Made by a program: the position numbers and the translations under genes
Part shown: piece by piece, positions 54,195-63,422 of the stretch
Position numbering within the stretch: the stretch's first letter is position 1
Layout: each line of letters begins with the position of its first letter
DNA from: Pinibacter aurantiacus
GTDB taxonomy: Bacteria; Bacteroidota; Bacteroidia; Chitinophagales; Chitinophagaceae
NCBI RefSeq assembly: GCF_019130065.1
Contig: NZ_JAHSPG010000001.1
Span: 558,001 to 622,000, forward strand
Direction: 5' to 3'
DNA: 64,000 nt
Notes under the pieces: generated by a model
The model's database searches: none
Seen by the model: the letters and a program-made list of their open reading frames with translations, nothing else
Told to the model about the DNA's origin: nothing

Positions 54195-54257
54195 CTGACA
54201 TTAATATGCTGTCTTAACACAAAACATCTTAATCCTGTACTTAAAAAAAGTATAAAC

Positions 54258-57200
54258 ATGTCCGTTGTATCAAGGTTTCTATGCATCATTTTATTCAGCG
54301 CACTAAGTGTTACAGTAAGCACTACAGATGTGTTGGCACAGGCGCCTCCGCCAACATTAAGACCAGGAATAGATTATCCTGCAGAACTTGAAAATCCTGA
54401 ATGTTTAGGCATTAACAAAGAACCCTGGCATGCTACATTAATGCCTTACGCGAACTTGCAGGAGGCGCTAAAAGCCAATCGCAGAGCTTCTTCATACGCC
54501 CTAAGTTTAAATGGCAACTGGAAATTTAACTGGGTGCCAAGCCCGGAAAAAAGACCGGTCGATTTTTATAAACCGGGTTTTGACGTTTCCCAATGGAAAG
54601 AAATTCCTGTTCCTTCAAACTGGGAAGTGCATGGCTATGGTACTCCCTTCTACCGCAACATGGGTTATACCATTCAAAGGGATTATCCAAGAGTAATGAC
54701 TGAACCCGATAAAAAGTACACAGCTTATATAGAACGCAATCCGGTTGGCAGTTACAGGCGCGACTTCGTGGTTCCTCAAAATTGGAACGGCCGGCGCATC
54801 TTCATCACATTTGATGGTGTAGACTGCGCTTTCTTTATTTGGGTAAATGGCGAAAAAGTTGGCTACAGTGTGAACAGCCGCAATGCTGCTGACTTTGACC
54901 TGACGAAGTATGTAAAGCCGGGCAAAAACACATTGGCCGTTGAAGTGTACCAATACAGTTCCGGCACCTGGCTCGAGGACCAGGATATGTGGCGCCTGCA
55001 TGGCATTTTTCGCAACGTAACGCTGTGGAGTTCACCACAGGTACACATCCGCGATTTTTTTGTAAAACAAGACCTGGACAATAACTATAAAAACGCAACG
55101 GTTGAAGTAGTGACAAAGGTTAAAAACTTTGGAGATGCCGGCAGCAAGGCACAAACTTTCACCGCAACACTATACAATGCAAGCGGAAAAGAAGTTGCCA
55201 AAGGCAGCGTTGCAGGAAAGCAATTGAATGCAAAAGAGGAACAACAACTATCGATCAAATTTTCGGTAAACAATCCGGCTAAGTGGACCGCTGAAACGCC
55301 TGCGTTGTACACCGTTGTTTTAACGGGAACAGGTGGCGAAATACTTTCTTCTAAAGTTGGGTTTAGAAAAATAGAAATCAAAGGAAGAATTTTTACAGTG
55401 AACGGAGTGCCCATTAAATTAAAAGGCGTTAACCGCCATGAGCATTGGTCAGACGTGGGGCATGCGATTACGGAAGAACAAATGATCAGAGATTTGCAGG
55501 TTATCAAGCAGGGCAACTGTAATCATATACGCACCTGCCATTACTCTGACGATCCGCGTTGGTATGAATTGTGTGACGAATGGGGCATTTGGCTGGTAGC
55601 AGAAGCGAATGTGGAATCGCATGGCTACGATGGAAAATTCGATGAAGAGCCAACCATCAAATCGGCGATTATCGATCGCAATGTTGCGAATGTTGAGAAT
55701 TTTAAAAATCATCCTTCCGTTATCATCTGGTCGCTCGGAAATGAATGTGGCGGCGTGGGTTCTAACTTCGTGGAAGCGATGCATACAATCAAGAAAATTG
55801 ATTCCAGCCGTCCCGTACACTATGAACGTTTTGGTGTAGGCGCAAAGAATCCTGCAGATCTTGATGGTAGAATGTATGGCACTCCCGATGCCTTTACTGC
55901 CGTTGCAAAAAACAAAGAGTTAACGAAGCCATTTTACATTTGTGAGTTTGCCCACGCTATGTTTAACTCTATGGGCTCATTGTCTGAATACTCAGAAGAA
56001 TTTGATAAAAATCCGGAGATCGTTGGCGGAGCGATTTGGGAATTTCAGGACCAGGCATTATGGAACAAAAGAAATCCGGCGCATCCTATACTGGCGTATG
56101 GCGGCGGCTTTGGCGAATTTCCAAACAATGACTATTTCATTCACAAAGGTGTGATTTCTTATGACAGGGCAACAACCGGCACGCATGTAAAACCACATTA
56201 TCCTGAAGTGAAAAAAGCATTTCAGTGGATCAGCACAACGATGATAGACACGGCATCTGGAACCATCGCCATTAAAAACAAATACCAGTTTATTTCGCTG
56301 GATGGATTTGCGGCAAGATGGCAACTAACTGAAAATGGACAAGTAATCAGTAGCGGAAATCTGCTGCTGCCTCAGGTTGCTCCTTTTGGCGAAACAAAAA
56401 TTACTGTTCCATATAAAACAACATTTAAACCAAAAGCAAGCGCAGCATATTTCCTGCGCGTTTCTTATGTTCAAAAAAATAAAACCTTGTGGGCAGACAA
56501 ATATTTTGAAGTAGCGTCCGAACAATTCGAACTACCTGCAACCGAAGCTCCGGCTGTAGACTACGTTGCAAAAAATGTTTCACTAACAAAAACCGACAGT
56601 TCAATAATAGTGGAAGGAACGGGCTTCATGATAACATTTGACAAACGCACAGGAGCTTTAAGTCAGATAACAAGAGGTACTGAAAAATTGCTTGCCCCCG
56701 ATGGTTACTCTAAACTCATTTTGTGGAGAACACCTCACCGCAATGATGATAACTGGGCCTTTGATGCATGGAAGAAATTTGGCTTGAACGATTTGAAATT
56801 TTCTTTGGTTGGTATTAAAACGGAAACAGTTAGTACCGCTTCTGTAAGAATTACATCCACCGTAAAAGCAGAAGGCAAGGAAGGCTTTGTGGCGTATCAT
56901 ACTGCCGCTTACCTGGTTGATGGCCGCGGCGTGGTAAACGTTGATAACAACGTTCAATTCGAAGGTCCAAGAATTAACCTTGCCCGAATTGGTGTGAGAT
57001 TTTTATTCAATAAGCAACTGGATCGTCTGAACTACTTTGGTCGTGGCCCATGGGAAAATTATGCTGACCGCAAAACATCCGCAGATGTCGGAAAATATTT
57101 CATCAAGGTAGACGATCAATACGAATATGAAAAGCCGATGGAACATGGCAACCGCGAAGATGTTCGCTGGGCGAAACTGGAGGGCATCGGTCTGGCTCCT

Positions 57201-57443
57201 TTAATGGTGAAGGCTGATGAACATCTGATGCAGATCTCAGCACTACCATATACTGACGAACAAATGTTTCCGGTTGAATATAAAATTGATTTACCGGCAA
57301 GCACATCAACGGCATTTACCATCTCCACGAAAACACTTGGTGTAGGCTCCAGAAGTTGTGGACCAAAACCGCTGGAGAAATACCTTGTTTGGAGCGACAG
57401 CACCAATTTCTCTTATACGCTTGAATTATTTTCAACGAAATAG
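54258..57443 (+). CDS. Beta-galactosidase (GH2, LacZ type), exported
   Basis: A 1061-residue protein. The start at 54258 gives a signal peptide (MSVVSRFLCIILFSALSV to LAQA). Domains in order are a sugar-binding jelly roll (residues about 60-230), an Ig-like domain, the TIM barrel with acid/base Glu496 in WSLGNECGG and nucleophile Glu563 in FYICEFAHAM, a second Ig-like domain, and the C-terminal beta-galactosidase small-chain domain ending LEKYLVW. It releases terminal beta-galactose, probably in the periplasm. It lies between repeats, next to a convergent GH27 alpha-galactosidase. Confidence 0.93.
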   Translation: MSVVSRFLCIILFSALSVTVSTTDVLAQAPPPTLRPGIDYPAELENPECLGINKEPWHATLMPYANLQEALKANRRASSYALSLNGNWKFNWVPSPEKRPVDFYKPGFDVSQWKEIPVPSNWEVHGYGTPFYRNMGYTIQRDYPRVMTEPDKKYTAYIERNPVGSYRRDFVVPQNWNGRRIFITFDGVDCAFFIWVNGEKVGYSVNSRNAADFDLTKYVKPGKNTLAVEVYQYSSGTWLEDQDMWRLHGIFRNVTLWSSPQVHIRDFFVKQDLDNNYKNATVEVVTKVKNFGDAGSKAQTFTATLYNASGKEVAKGSVAGKQLNAKEEQQLSIKFSVNNPAKWTAETPALYTVVLTGTGGEILSSKVGFRKIEIKGRIFTVNGVPIKLKGVNRHEHWSDVGHAITEEQMIRDLQVIKQGNCNHIRTCHYSDDPRWYELCDEWGIWLVAEANVESHGYDGKFDEEPTIKSAIIDRNVANVENFKNHPSVIIWSLGNECGGVGSNFVEAMHTIKKIDSSRPVHYERFGVGAKNPADLDGRMYGTPDAFTAVAKNKELTKPFYICEFAHAMFNSMGSLSEYSEEFDKNPEIVGGAIWEFQDQALWNKRNPAHPILAYGGGFGEFPNNDYFIHKGVISYDRATTGTHVKPHYPEVKKAFQWISTTMIDTASGTIAIKNKYQFISLDGFAARWQLTENGQVISSGNLLLPQVAPFGETKITVPYKTTFKPKASAAYFLRVSYVQKNKTLWADKYFEVASEQFELPATEAPAVDYVAKNVSLTKTDSSIIVEGTGFMITFDKRTGALSQITRGTEKLLAPDGYSKLILWRTPHRNDDNWAFDAWKKFGLNDLKFSLVGIKTETVSTASVRITSTVKAEGKEGFVAYHTAAYLVDGRGVVNVDNNVQFEGPRINLARIGVRFLFNKQLDRLNYFGRGPWENYADRKTSADVGKYFIKVDDQYEYEKPMEHGNREDVRWAKLEGIGLAPLMVKADEHLMQISALPYTDEQMFPVEYKIDLPASTSTAFTISTKTLGVGSRSCGPKPLEKYLVWSDSTNFSYTLELFSTK

Positions 57444-57470
57444 AAGGCTGTTAAAACTGGCGGCCTTAAT

Positions 57471-57510
57471 AAAAAGTAAAAGAGCAATGAAAATTGCTCT
57501 TTTACTTTTT
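57471..57510 (+). terminator. Terminator of the beta-galactosidase gene
   Basis: Perfect 17-base arms (57471-57487 and 57494-57510) with a 6-base loop; the right arm ends in five T. It lies 28 bases after the stop codon. Its A/T-rich symmetry allows action on both strands. Confidence 0.85.
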
Positions 57511-57563
57511 AAGCATGTAATGCCGTTTAGTTAAGGTGTTTGAAGAATTAAAAGAATGTTACT

Positions 57564-57648
57564 TGTCATCCAGAGGAACGAGGGATCTGGGTCTCACGCT
57601 TGCATACTGTTCGTGCGGCTCTCAGATCCCTCGTTCCTCGGGATGACA
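57564..57648. repeat. Inverted repeat of the TGTCATCC family
   Basis: Left arm 57564-57588 and right arm 57624-57648 are inverted copies with one mismatch (TGTCATCCAGAGG against CCTCGGGATGACA). It lies between the convergent beta-galactosidase and alpha-galactosidase genes. Confidence 0.88.
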
Positions 57649-57689
57649 AGCAGCCTTTCTTTCCTGGTTATACTGCGCCAAAGGCTTCC

Positions 57690-58850
57690 CTAGTACAGCT
57701 TGAGCACCACAATGCCATGTTTCGCAATAGTGAAGCTTTTATTGCTGTCAACTTTGCCCAATTCTTTATGAAGCCATAAATCCCTCACTTTATAGCGAGT
57801 GGTTATTCCAAGTTTAGCAAGATCAAGTTCATATGTTTTAGCATCTCCGGCGCGGTTCAGGATGGCCAACGCTTTTTGATTTCCTTTACCCAACTGCTTA
57901 ACCCAAACTTCCACATCTCCATCTTTAATAATTCTTTGAGCCTGTGCAAAGCCTTTGTCCTGGTTCAACGCAATAACCTCTTTGTTTGTAAGTACCTCCA
58001 GTGTTTCCTTCGTCATGTTGCGCAGGTCGTTGCCTGCCAGCAGCGGTGAATTGAGCATGCACCACATGGAAAAATGACTTTTGTCTTCATCGTAACTCAT
58101 GCCCTGCCCTACTTGCAGCATGTCCATGTCGTTGTAATGTCCGGCGGAAGAATAACGGTACAATTCAGCATTTAAATCGATAATACCAAGAATAGATTTA
58201 AAGTTTTCACTGATGTCTCCGGATATTCTCCATGAGTCTGCTTTCTTAATGGCCCATTCACCGGGAAACCGCCAGCGACAAACATTGAAAACAATATCAG
58301 CATTGATTGTCCTTACGGTATCGATAATTTTGAGGTATTCGGTTGCTTCATCAAGATGTTGCTTTTCTCCTCCGCACCAATCCACCTTTAAAAAATCAAA
58401 ACCCCAGTCTTTAAAAAACAACTTGCAATCATTTGACCAATGACCATAAATGCCAGCGCCAACACCAAGAGAATCCTTGTCCCAAATTGAGCCACAGGTA
58501 TTCATTCCGGCATCGGTGTATATGCCAGCTTTTAAACCCTTTCCATGTATATAATCAGCCAGCGCCTTCATTCCGGATGGAAATTTAGATTTATTTATAA
58601 GGAGGTTGCCATTGGCATCCCTCCCGCCAAAATAACCGTCATCTATGTTTATGAAGCGATATCCCGCGTCATACATTCCGGATGTCACCAATGCATCAGC
58701 TTGTTCGCGGATCATTTTTTCGTCAATGTTCACACGAAAATGGTTCCAGCTGCTCCATCCCATAATGGGCGGCTTTGGTTTTTGGGCATATAAAAACTTC
58801 GATGTGGTCAATAACAAAAGAGTAGTAACAAGAACAATAATCTTCTTCAT
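57690..58850 (-). CDS. Alpha-galactosidase (GH27), exported
   Basis: A 386-residue protein. The start at 58850 gives signal peptide MKKIIVLVTTLLLLTTSKFL; the 29 upstream codons are rejected. Family motifs are PPIMGWSSWNHF, the INIDDGYFGGR block, nucleophile Asp157 in FLKVDWCGG, and acid/base Asp212 in WRISGDI. A C-terminal beta-sandwich domain follows. It removes terminal alpha-galactose from glycans. It is convergent with the beta-galactosidase gene. Confidence 0.93.
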   Translation of the reverse strand: MKKIIVLVTTLLLLTTSKFLYAQKPKPPIMGWSSWNHFRVNIDEKMIREQADALVTSGMYDAGYRFINIDDGYFGGRDANGNLLINKSKFPSGMKALADYIHGKGLKAGIYTDAGMNTCGSIWDKDSLGVGAGIYGHWSNDCKLFFKDWGFDFLKVDWCGGEKQHLDEATEYLKIIDTVRTINADIVFNVCRWRFPGEWAIKKADSWRISGDISENFKSILGIIDLNAELYRYSSAGHYNDMDMLQVGQGMSYDEDKSHFSMWCMLNSPLLAGNDLRNMTKETLEVLTNKEVIALNQDKGFAQAQRIIKDGDVEVWVKQLGKGNQKALAILNRAGDAKTYELDLAKLGITTRYKVRDLWLHKELGKVDSNKSFTIAKHGIVVLKLY

Positions 58851-59165
58851 TTTAGTTGGTGCTTTTTGATCAATTCCTTTGATAATATTACTTAATTGTT
58901 TTGATGTGATAGAAAACTGTACAATGAACGAAAGCATTTGCAGTTAAGATAACTTAGGAACCTAAAATATTTTGAGTATATTGAGAGAGTAAAGCCCAAA
59001 ACCTTTTCCTGCGCTCATAGTTGACATTACCAGCTAAGCTATAGCTGGAGCAAACCTCTCGAAGCTTCAATCTGAAATAAACGGAAAATCAGCAAACCCG
59101 CTGATTGTGGACGGCTGCGCGTCAAGAAAACTCAGTCCGGTTTATTCACTCACAAAAAATACATC
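58851..59165. other. Divergent regulatory gap with two small palindromes
   Basis: No gene is seen. CCAGCTA (59030-59036) and TAGCTGG (59042-59048) form a 19-base operator-like palindrome. AATCAGC (59087-59093) and GCTGATT (59100-59106) form a short hairpin. A regulator cannot be named. Confidence 0.45.
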
Positions 59166-59702
59166 ATGAAAAAATTGACTTTCTTTTTTTTGACAGCGCT
59201 TGCATGTTCGTGTAACAATATGCAAACACCACCAAAGGAGCCGGTAAAAGATACAGCAGCGACAGCCGCTACAGCAACTCCCGTAAATTACGCTTATACA
59301 ATTGAGCATCCTGATTATTGGGAAATAGGAAACCCGGCCAATACAGCGACTTCATTGAGTGCCTTAAAGGCATGGGAAGATGGAAAATTGGATGAATCTC
59401 TCAGCTATTTTGGCGACTCTGTAAGGGTGCAGTTCGACGGCCTGGATAAAAAAATGTCGCACGACAGTTTAACAGCATTGCTGACTCGCGCAAGGAACAA
59501 TTACAAAACAATTAAAGTGAAAATGTACGATTGGGAATCTGTTATTTCAAAAGACAAAAGTGAAGAATGGGTAACGCTTTGGTATTTTCAAACCTGGGAA
59601 ACACCGAAAGGAGTAAAAGATTCCGCAGATGTCATTAATGACTTACAACTGAAAAATGGAAAGATTGTACGACTGTCTGAATATACGAGGAAGATACACT
59701 AG
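59166..59702 (+). CDS. NTF2-like lipoprotein
   Basis: A 178-residue protein with lipoprotein signal ending LACSC (acylated cysteine at about residue 16-18) and a Pro/Thr/Ala-rich linker. Then comes a domain with the NTF2/SnoaL pattern: ALKAWEDGKLDESLSYFGDSVRVQFDG at the start and DVINDLQLKNGKIVRLSEYTR at the end. Such domains can bind small hydrophobic ligands or act as isomerases; no catalytic residues can be assigned. It is monocistronic, with a strong terminator 25 bases after the stop. Confidence 0.7.
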   Translation: MKKLTFFFLTALACSCNNMQTPPKEPVKDTAATAATATPVNYAYTIEHPDYWEIGNPANTATSLSALKAWEDGKLDESLSYFGDSVRVQFDGLDKKMSHDSLTALLTRARNNYKTIKVKMYDWESVISKDKSEEWVTLWYFQTWETPKGVKDSADVINDLQLKNGKIVRLSEYTRKIH

Positions 59703-59727
59703 TGCCTGCTCGATAATTTAGAAACAC

Positions 59728-59760
59728 AAGCCTTGATAGTGTTAGCTATCAAGGCTTTTT
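59728..59760 (+). terminator. Rho-independent terminator of the NTF2-like gene
   Basis: Perfect 12-base arms AAGCCTTGATAG and CTATCAAGGCTT (59728-59739 and 59746-59757) with a 6-base loop run into a T-tract. Confidence 0.88.
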
Positions 59761-59847
59761 CGTTTACCTGCCTATAGTGTCTCTAAAGGATCGTAGAGTT
59801 AATGTCGTTTCTCAAGACGATTCAACAACATTGTTTCTGTTTAATGA

Positions 59848-59907
59848 GGCTTCGACAAGCTCAGCCTGACAGCGAAAGCGGAGTGTCAGGCTGAGCTTGT
59901 CGAAGCC
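59848..59907. repeat. Perfect 24-base inverted repeat (GGCTTCGACAAGCTCAGCC type)
   Basis: Arms 59848-59871 and 59884-59907 are exact inverted copies. It is the same family as the element at 39742-39801. It lies downstream of the NTF2-like gene and downstream of the minus-strand monooxygenase, that is, between convergent genes. Confidence 0.9.
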
Positions 59908-59957
59908 TTCTTGCTAAGGAACCGACGTTGGATCGTAAATGAGCTCCTATTAAAAAA

Positions 59958-60980
59958 TCATCTCCAGCCTAATGCTGGTGCTACATGTTCTAAAATAGAA
60001 GACAGCACGTGTACATTGTATTCGACTCCCAGTGTATTGGGTATCGTGAGTAGCAGCGTATCGGCTTCCTGTATGGCTTCATCCTTAGCCAGCTCCTTTA
60101 CAAGTTGATCAGGTTCTGCAGCATAGCTTTTCCCAAAAATGGCACGTTTGTCCTGTTCAATCATTCCGATGGTATCGGTGCTCTTGGCTTGCTGTCCAAA
60201 GAGATAACGATCCTGTTCGGTGACCAGAGCGAAAATAGAACGGCTTACGGAAACCCTTGGCTCACGCTGGTGTCCCGCTTTTTTCCACGCTTCTTTATAC
60301 AACCTGATCTGCTCCGCCTGCTGTATGTGAAATGGCTTGCCACTTTCATCGAATTTCAGTGTAGAGCTTTGAAGATGCATTGCATTTTCGGCGGCCCAAA
60401 CAGCGGTGGCATTAGAAGCGGCTCCCCACCAGATGCGTTCCCGCAATCCTTGTGAGTGTGGTTCCAAACGCAGCAAACCCGGGGGATTCGGAAACATCGG
60501 GTATGGATTAGGCTGGGCAAATCCAACGCCTTTTAGTTTCTCCAAAAACTCCATCGCTTTACGACGTCCCATGTCTGCATCGGTTTCTCCCGCTGCCGGT
60601 TCGTAGCCAAAATAGCGCCATCCATCAATTACCTGCTCAGGCGAACCTCTGCTGATGCCCAATTGCAAACGTCCTTCCGAAATTAAATCCGCTGCTCCGG
60701 CATCTTCCACCATATAGAGCGGATTTTCATAACGCATGTCAATTACGCCCGTTCCAATTTCTATTTTGCTTGTTTTGGCGCCAATTGCTGAAAGCAACGG
60801 AAATGGAGAGGCTAACTGAGCAGCAAAATGGTGCACGCGAAAATAAGCACCATCTAAACCGATCTCTTCGGCAGCCACCGCAAGATCTATTGACTGAAGC
60901 AATGTATCGCTTGCCGTACGGGCCTTATAGGCAGGATGATTGGCCCAATGCCCAAATGATAAAAATCCTATTTTCTTCAT
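59958..60980 (-). CDS. Luciferase-like monooxygenase (LLM class flavin-dependent oxidoreductase)
   Basis: A 340-residue protein. The start at 60980 gives the family N-terminus MKKIGFLSFGHW; the 51 upstream codons are rejected. Conserved blocks are EEIGLDGAYFRVHHF, KIEIGTGVIDMRYENPLYMVEDA and GRLQLGISRGSPEQV. It uses reduced flavin to act on an unknown substrate. It is divergent from a DUF1801 gene. Confidence 0.85.
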   Translation of the reverse strand: MKKIGFLSFGHWANHPAYKARTASDTLLQSIDLAVAAEEIGLDGAYFRVHHFAAQLASPFPLLSAIGAKTSKIEIGTGVIDMRYENPLYMVEDAGAADLISEGRLQLGISRGSPEQVIDGWRYFGYEPAAGETDADMGRRKAMEFLEKLKGVGFAQPNPYPMFPNPPGLLRLEPHSQGLRERIWWGAASNATAVWAAENAMHLQSSTLKFDESGKPFHIQQAEQIRLYKEAWKKAGHQREPRVSVSRSIFALVTEQDRYLFGQQAKSTDTIGMIEQDKRAIFGKSYAAEPDQLVKELAKDEAIQEADTLLLTIPNTLGVEYNVHVLSSILEHVAPALGWR

Positions 60981-61110
60981 AAACCCTCCCTCATAGTTTG
61001 TTTCTAAAATGGACTTGTAATATACGCAAACGGCAACAGCTATACAGCAGTAACCATTAACTTTTATATCTTTAACCGGCATTTGCTTTTCACGACACAC
61101 ATCATTTTTT

Positions 61111-61542
61111 ATGAACGTACAGGAACAAATCAAAAACTATATCGCCAGCCAGCCAGAGCCTAAACGTGACGAGATACAGGCGCTGCACAAACGAGTGCTT
61201 CAGGCATTGCCAAAATGTAAATTATGGTTTGACGAGGGTAAAAACAGCGAGGGCAAAATTGTCGCCAACCCTACTATCGGGTATGGATCTTTCACGATCA
61301 AATATGCGAACGGAACAACCAAAGATTTTTTTCAAATTGGCGTAAGCGGCAACACAACCGGCATCTCTGTCTATATTCTCGGTATCAAGGACAAAACATA
61401 CATGGCACAAACCTATGGGAAAACGTTAGGCAAAGCGAGCGTGACGGGGTATTGCATTAAGTTCAAAAAACTAAGTGATATAAACCTTGACGTACTTGCA
61501 GAGGCCATAAAAGATGGAGCCGAAATTTCGCTCAGGGAATAG
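61111..61542 (+). CDS. DUF1801 family protein
   Basis: A 143-residue soluble protein with the YdhG/DUF1801 pattern (NYIASQPEPKRDEIQALHKRVLQALPKCKLWFDEG, in parts). The family folds like a small mixed domain, and members in Bacteroidota and Bacillus have no firmly proven role; one Bacillus relative is linked to iron. Divergent from the monooxygenase. Single gene. Confidence 0.8.
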   Translation: MNVQEQIKNYIASQPEPKRDEIQALHKRVLQALPKCKLWFDEGKNSEGKIVANPTIGYGSFTIKYANGTTKDFFQIGVSGNTTGISVYILGIKDKTYMAQTYGKTLGKASVTGYCIKFKKLSDINLDVLAEAIKDGAEISLRE

Positions 61543-61670
61543 CACGAACCACGACTTACGAAGGCACTTAAGAATACGTTATTTTTCTATTAATTACGGT
61601 TTGTTCATGCAATCAGAAAAATCCTTGCGGTTCCACTAACAACGTATTTTCGCACCATAAATTTATTGTG

Positions 61671-61850
61671 ATGGACACTAAAGAAAAGGAGGATTCGCTA
61701 TGGGCAAGTTTAAAGGCATCGATATTACCGATTCAGGAGAACGATCACCCGGCGGTAAAGGCGGGGAAGCACATTGGGTTCTGGAGTACCATCATCTTAC
61801 TCGGCGGCGCCACAGTAGCCATTGGCATCGCTATTCTTTTAGCACTGTAG
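61671..61850 (+). CDS. Small single-span membrane protein
   Basis: A 59-residue protein (ATG at 61671; a GTG one codon earlier is possible). A soluble N-terminus, MDTKEKEDSLWASLKASI, is followed by one C-terminal membrane helix (FWSTIILLGGATVAIGIAILLAL). Its TAG stop overlaps the GTG start of the next gene, so both are probably translated together. Function unknown. Confidence 0.6.
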   Translation: MDTKEKEDSLWASLKASILPIQENDHPAVKAGKHIGFWSTIILLGGATVAIGIAILLAL

Positions 61851-62218
61851 TGAAGCAACTCTTCGATCCTTTTTTCTTTGGCTACATTGCTGTGTGGATT
61901 ATAGTTCATTGCTTTCGTTATTTACATTTCCCTCTGCCGTATGTAAATGGCTGGCTTACCGATTTTATATTCCTACCTGCGGTGGCACATTTTGCCCGCA
62001 CCTGCACGCGACACATTCTCCTCAAAGGCGGTCACTTTACCTATGCTTTACATTGGCTCATCCTGGCAGCCATCTACTGTGGATTACTGTGTGAGTGGAT
62101 CATACCAAGGTATGCTCACAATACGGTGGGTGATGTGCTGGATGCATTTGCCTATATCGGTGGCGCATTGTTCTACTATTATATTCATCAAAAAAATACC
62201 GGCTTTGAAATAGCGTAA
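61850..62218 (+). CDS. Small multi-span membrane protein
   Basis: A 122-residue protein starting at GTG 61850, overlapping the preceding stop as TAGTG; a longer frame to 61700 covers the upstream gene in another frame and is rejected. About four membrane helices are visible (YIAVWIIVHCFRY, DFIFLPAVAHFA, YALHWLILAAIYCGL, VGDVLDAFAYIGGALFYYY). Similar short Bacteroidota proteins carry the name magnesium citrate secondary transporter, which is far too specific for this size. Function unknown. Confidence 0.65.
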   Translation: MKQLFDPFFFGYIAVWIIVHCFRYLHFPLPYVNGWLTDFIFLPAVAHFARTCTRHILLKGGHFTYALHWLILAAIYCGLLCEWIIPRYAHNTVGDVLDAFAYIGGALFYYYIHQKNTGFEIA

Positions 62219-62299
62219 AGTGACGACCAATTGCCAAAAGACGATATTGATTAAATCACAAATCAACATTGTTTCACTAAAAAAATGCTGAAATATTTA

Positions 62300-62429
62300 T
62301 GCCCTACGGGCAACAAAGCCCAATCCGACTACTTTCTATTGATATTGTTTCCCTACGGGAAAGAATTGCCCGTAGGGCATTTATATCAATAGAAAATGTA
62401 ACAACAAGAACAATATTGTCCGTAGGACA
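62300..62429. repeat. Nested palindromic element with CCTACGGG core
   Basis: TGCCCTACGGGCAA (62300-62313) and its inverse TTGCCCGTAGGGCA (62366-62379), with inner and outer partners TTTCTATTGATAT (62333-62345) and ATATCAATAGAAA (62383-62395), a central CCCTACGGGA, and a trailing TGTCCGTAGGACA (62417-62429). Same plan as 32075-32241. It fills the 301-base gap before the hydrolase gene. Confidence 0.8.
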
Positions 62430-62468
62430 TCAATATGGTAAAATCAGTGCGCTTAAGCAAATGGTTAA

Positions 62469-62498
62469 TTGGTCAATCAGTCATTAACAGTAATTTTG
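62469..62498 (+). promoter_or_regulatory. Promoter of the alpha/beta hydrolase gene
   Basis: TTG (62469-62471), 19 bases, then TAATTTTG (62491-62498), an exact TAnnTTTG match. Transcription would begin near 62505, so the ATG at 62520 is the start rather than the one at 62469. Confidence 0.7.
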
Positions 62499-62519
62499 CG
62501 ACACATTCAGCAAAGCAAC

Positions 62520-63422
62520 ATGCAGATAAAACGACAATCATTTTTTAAAGATGAAAAACAAGACTTTCTATTTCTTGATAAATGGGTAAAGAAATTGGAA
62601 AGTGCCAATGGCAGAGAATATGAGCGATTTGAAATAGATACCGCATTGGGTAAAACCTGCGTTTGGGGCTTGAACACTAAAGAAGATTTGGACACGCTCG
62701 TGATCTTCCCCGGTGCAAGAACGACTTCATTGTTTTGGGATTTTGATAAAGGACTTGACAACATCAATGTGAAACTGAGGATTTTCCTGGTAGAAACAAA
62801 CGGACTTCCAAATTTCAGCAGCGGAGCCACGCCTGATATAAAATCACTGGACTATGGTCATTGGGCAAATGAAGTGTTAGATAAATTGAAAATCGAAAAC
62901 GCTTTTGTGGCGGGTGCATCTTTTGGCGGATTGATTTGTATGAAATTAGGCATTACAAACCCCGAAAAAATCAAAGCGGCGTTTCTTCTGAACGCGGGAT
63001 GTTTACAACCGTTTTCAATGAAATGGAACAATCTTTATTACAACCTGTTACCCATCATAAAACCAACTCCCAAAAATGTTCTGTTATTTTTAGATAAAGC
63101 AATCTTTTCAAAACCCAACCATCAATTGTCGCCGGAAGCAGAGCAGCTGATTATAGATTATGAAATCTTTGCCCTCACACGTTACAAAGACAATACACAA
63201 AAGCCTTACTACATGGATAAGCAGTTGGCGGAGGCTAAAGTTGACACCTATCTTCTTGAAGGCAATAACGATCTGTTGTTTCCCTATCAAAGGTCAATTG
63301 AGAATGCAAAAAAACACCTCAAAAACTTAAAGGACGTAAAGGTTTTTGACAACGTTGGACATGGCATAGAAACCTATGACAAGGCGATGAAATACATCGG
63401 TGAAACGATAAAAAGCTATTGA
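62520..63422 (+). CDS. Alpha/beta hydrolase
   Basis: A 300-residue cytoplasmic protein. Nucleophile Ser134 is in the elbow GASFGGL, the late acid lies near LLEGNNDLLFP and the histidine in NVGHGIETY. It is the ordinary alpha/beta hydrolase plan with a helical cap (about residues 165-235). The substrate cannot be predicted. The promoter at 62469-62498 decides the start. Its TGA stop is the first base of, and shared with, the repeat at 63421-63474. Confidence 0.85.
   Translation: MQIKRQSFFKDEKQDFLFLDKWVKKLESANGREYERFEIDTALGKTCVWGLNTKEDLDTLVIFPGARTTSLFWDFDKGLDNINVKLRIFLVETNGLPNFSSGATPDIKSLDYGHWANEVLDKLKIENAFVAGASFGGLICMKLGITNPEKIKAAFLLNAGCLQPFSMKWNNLYYNLLPIIKPTPKNVLLFLDKAIFSKPNHQLSPEAEQLIIDYEIFALTRYKDNTQKPYYMDKQLAEAKVDTYLLEGNNDLLFPYQRSIENAKKHLKNLKDVKVFDNVGHGIETYDKAMKYIGETIKSY

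Noticed and set aside
62299-62487. Small open frame before the alpha/beta hydrolase
   Set aside because: It is made of the nested palindromic repeat and ends at the hydrolase promoter.
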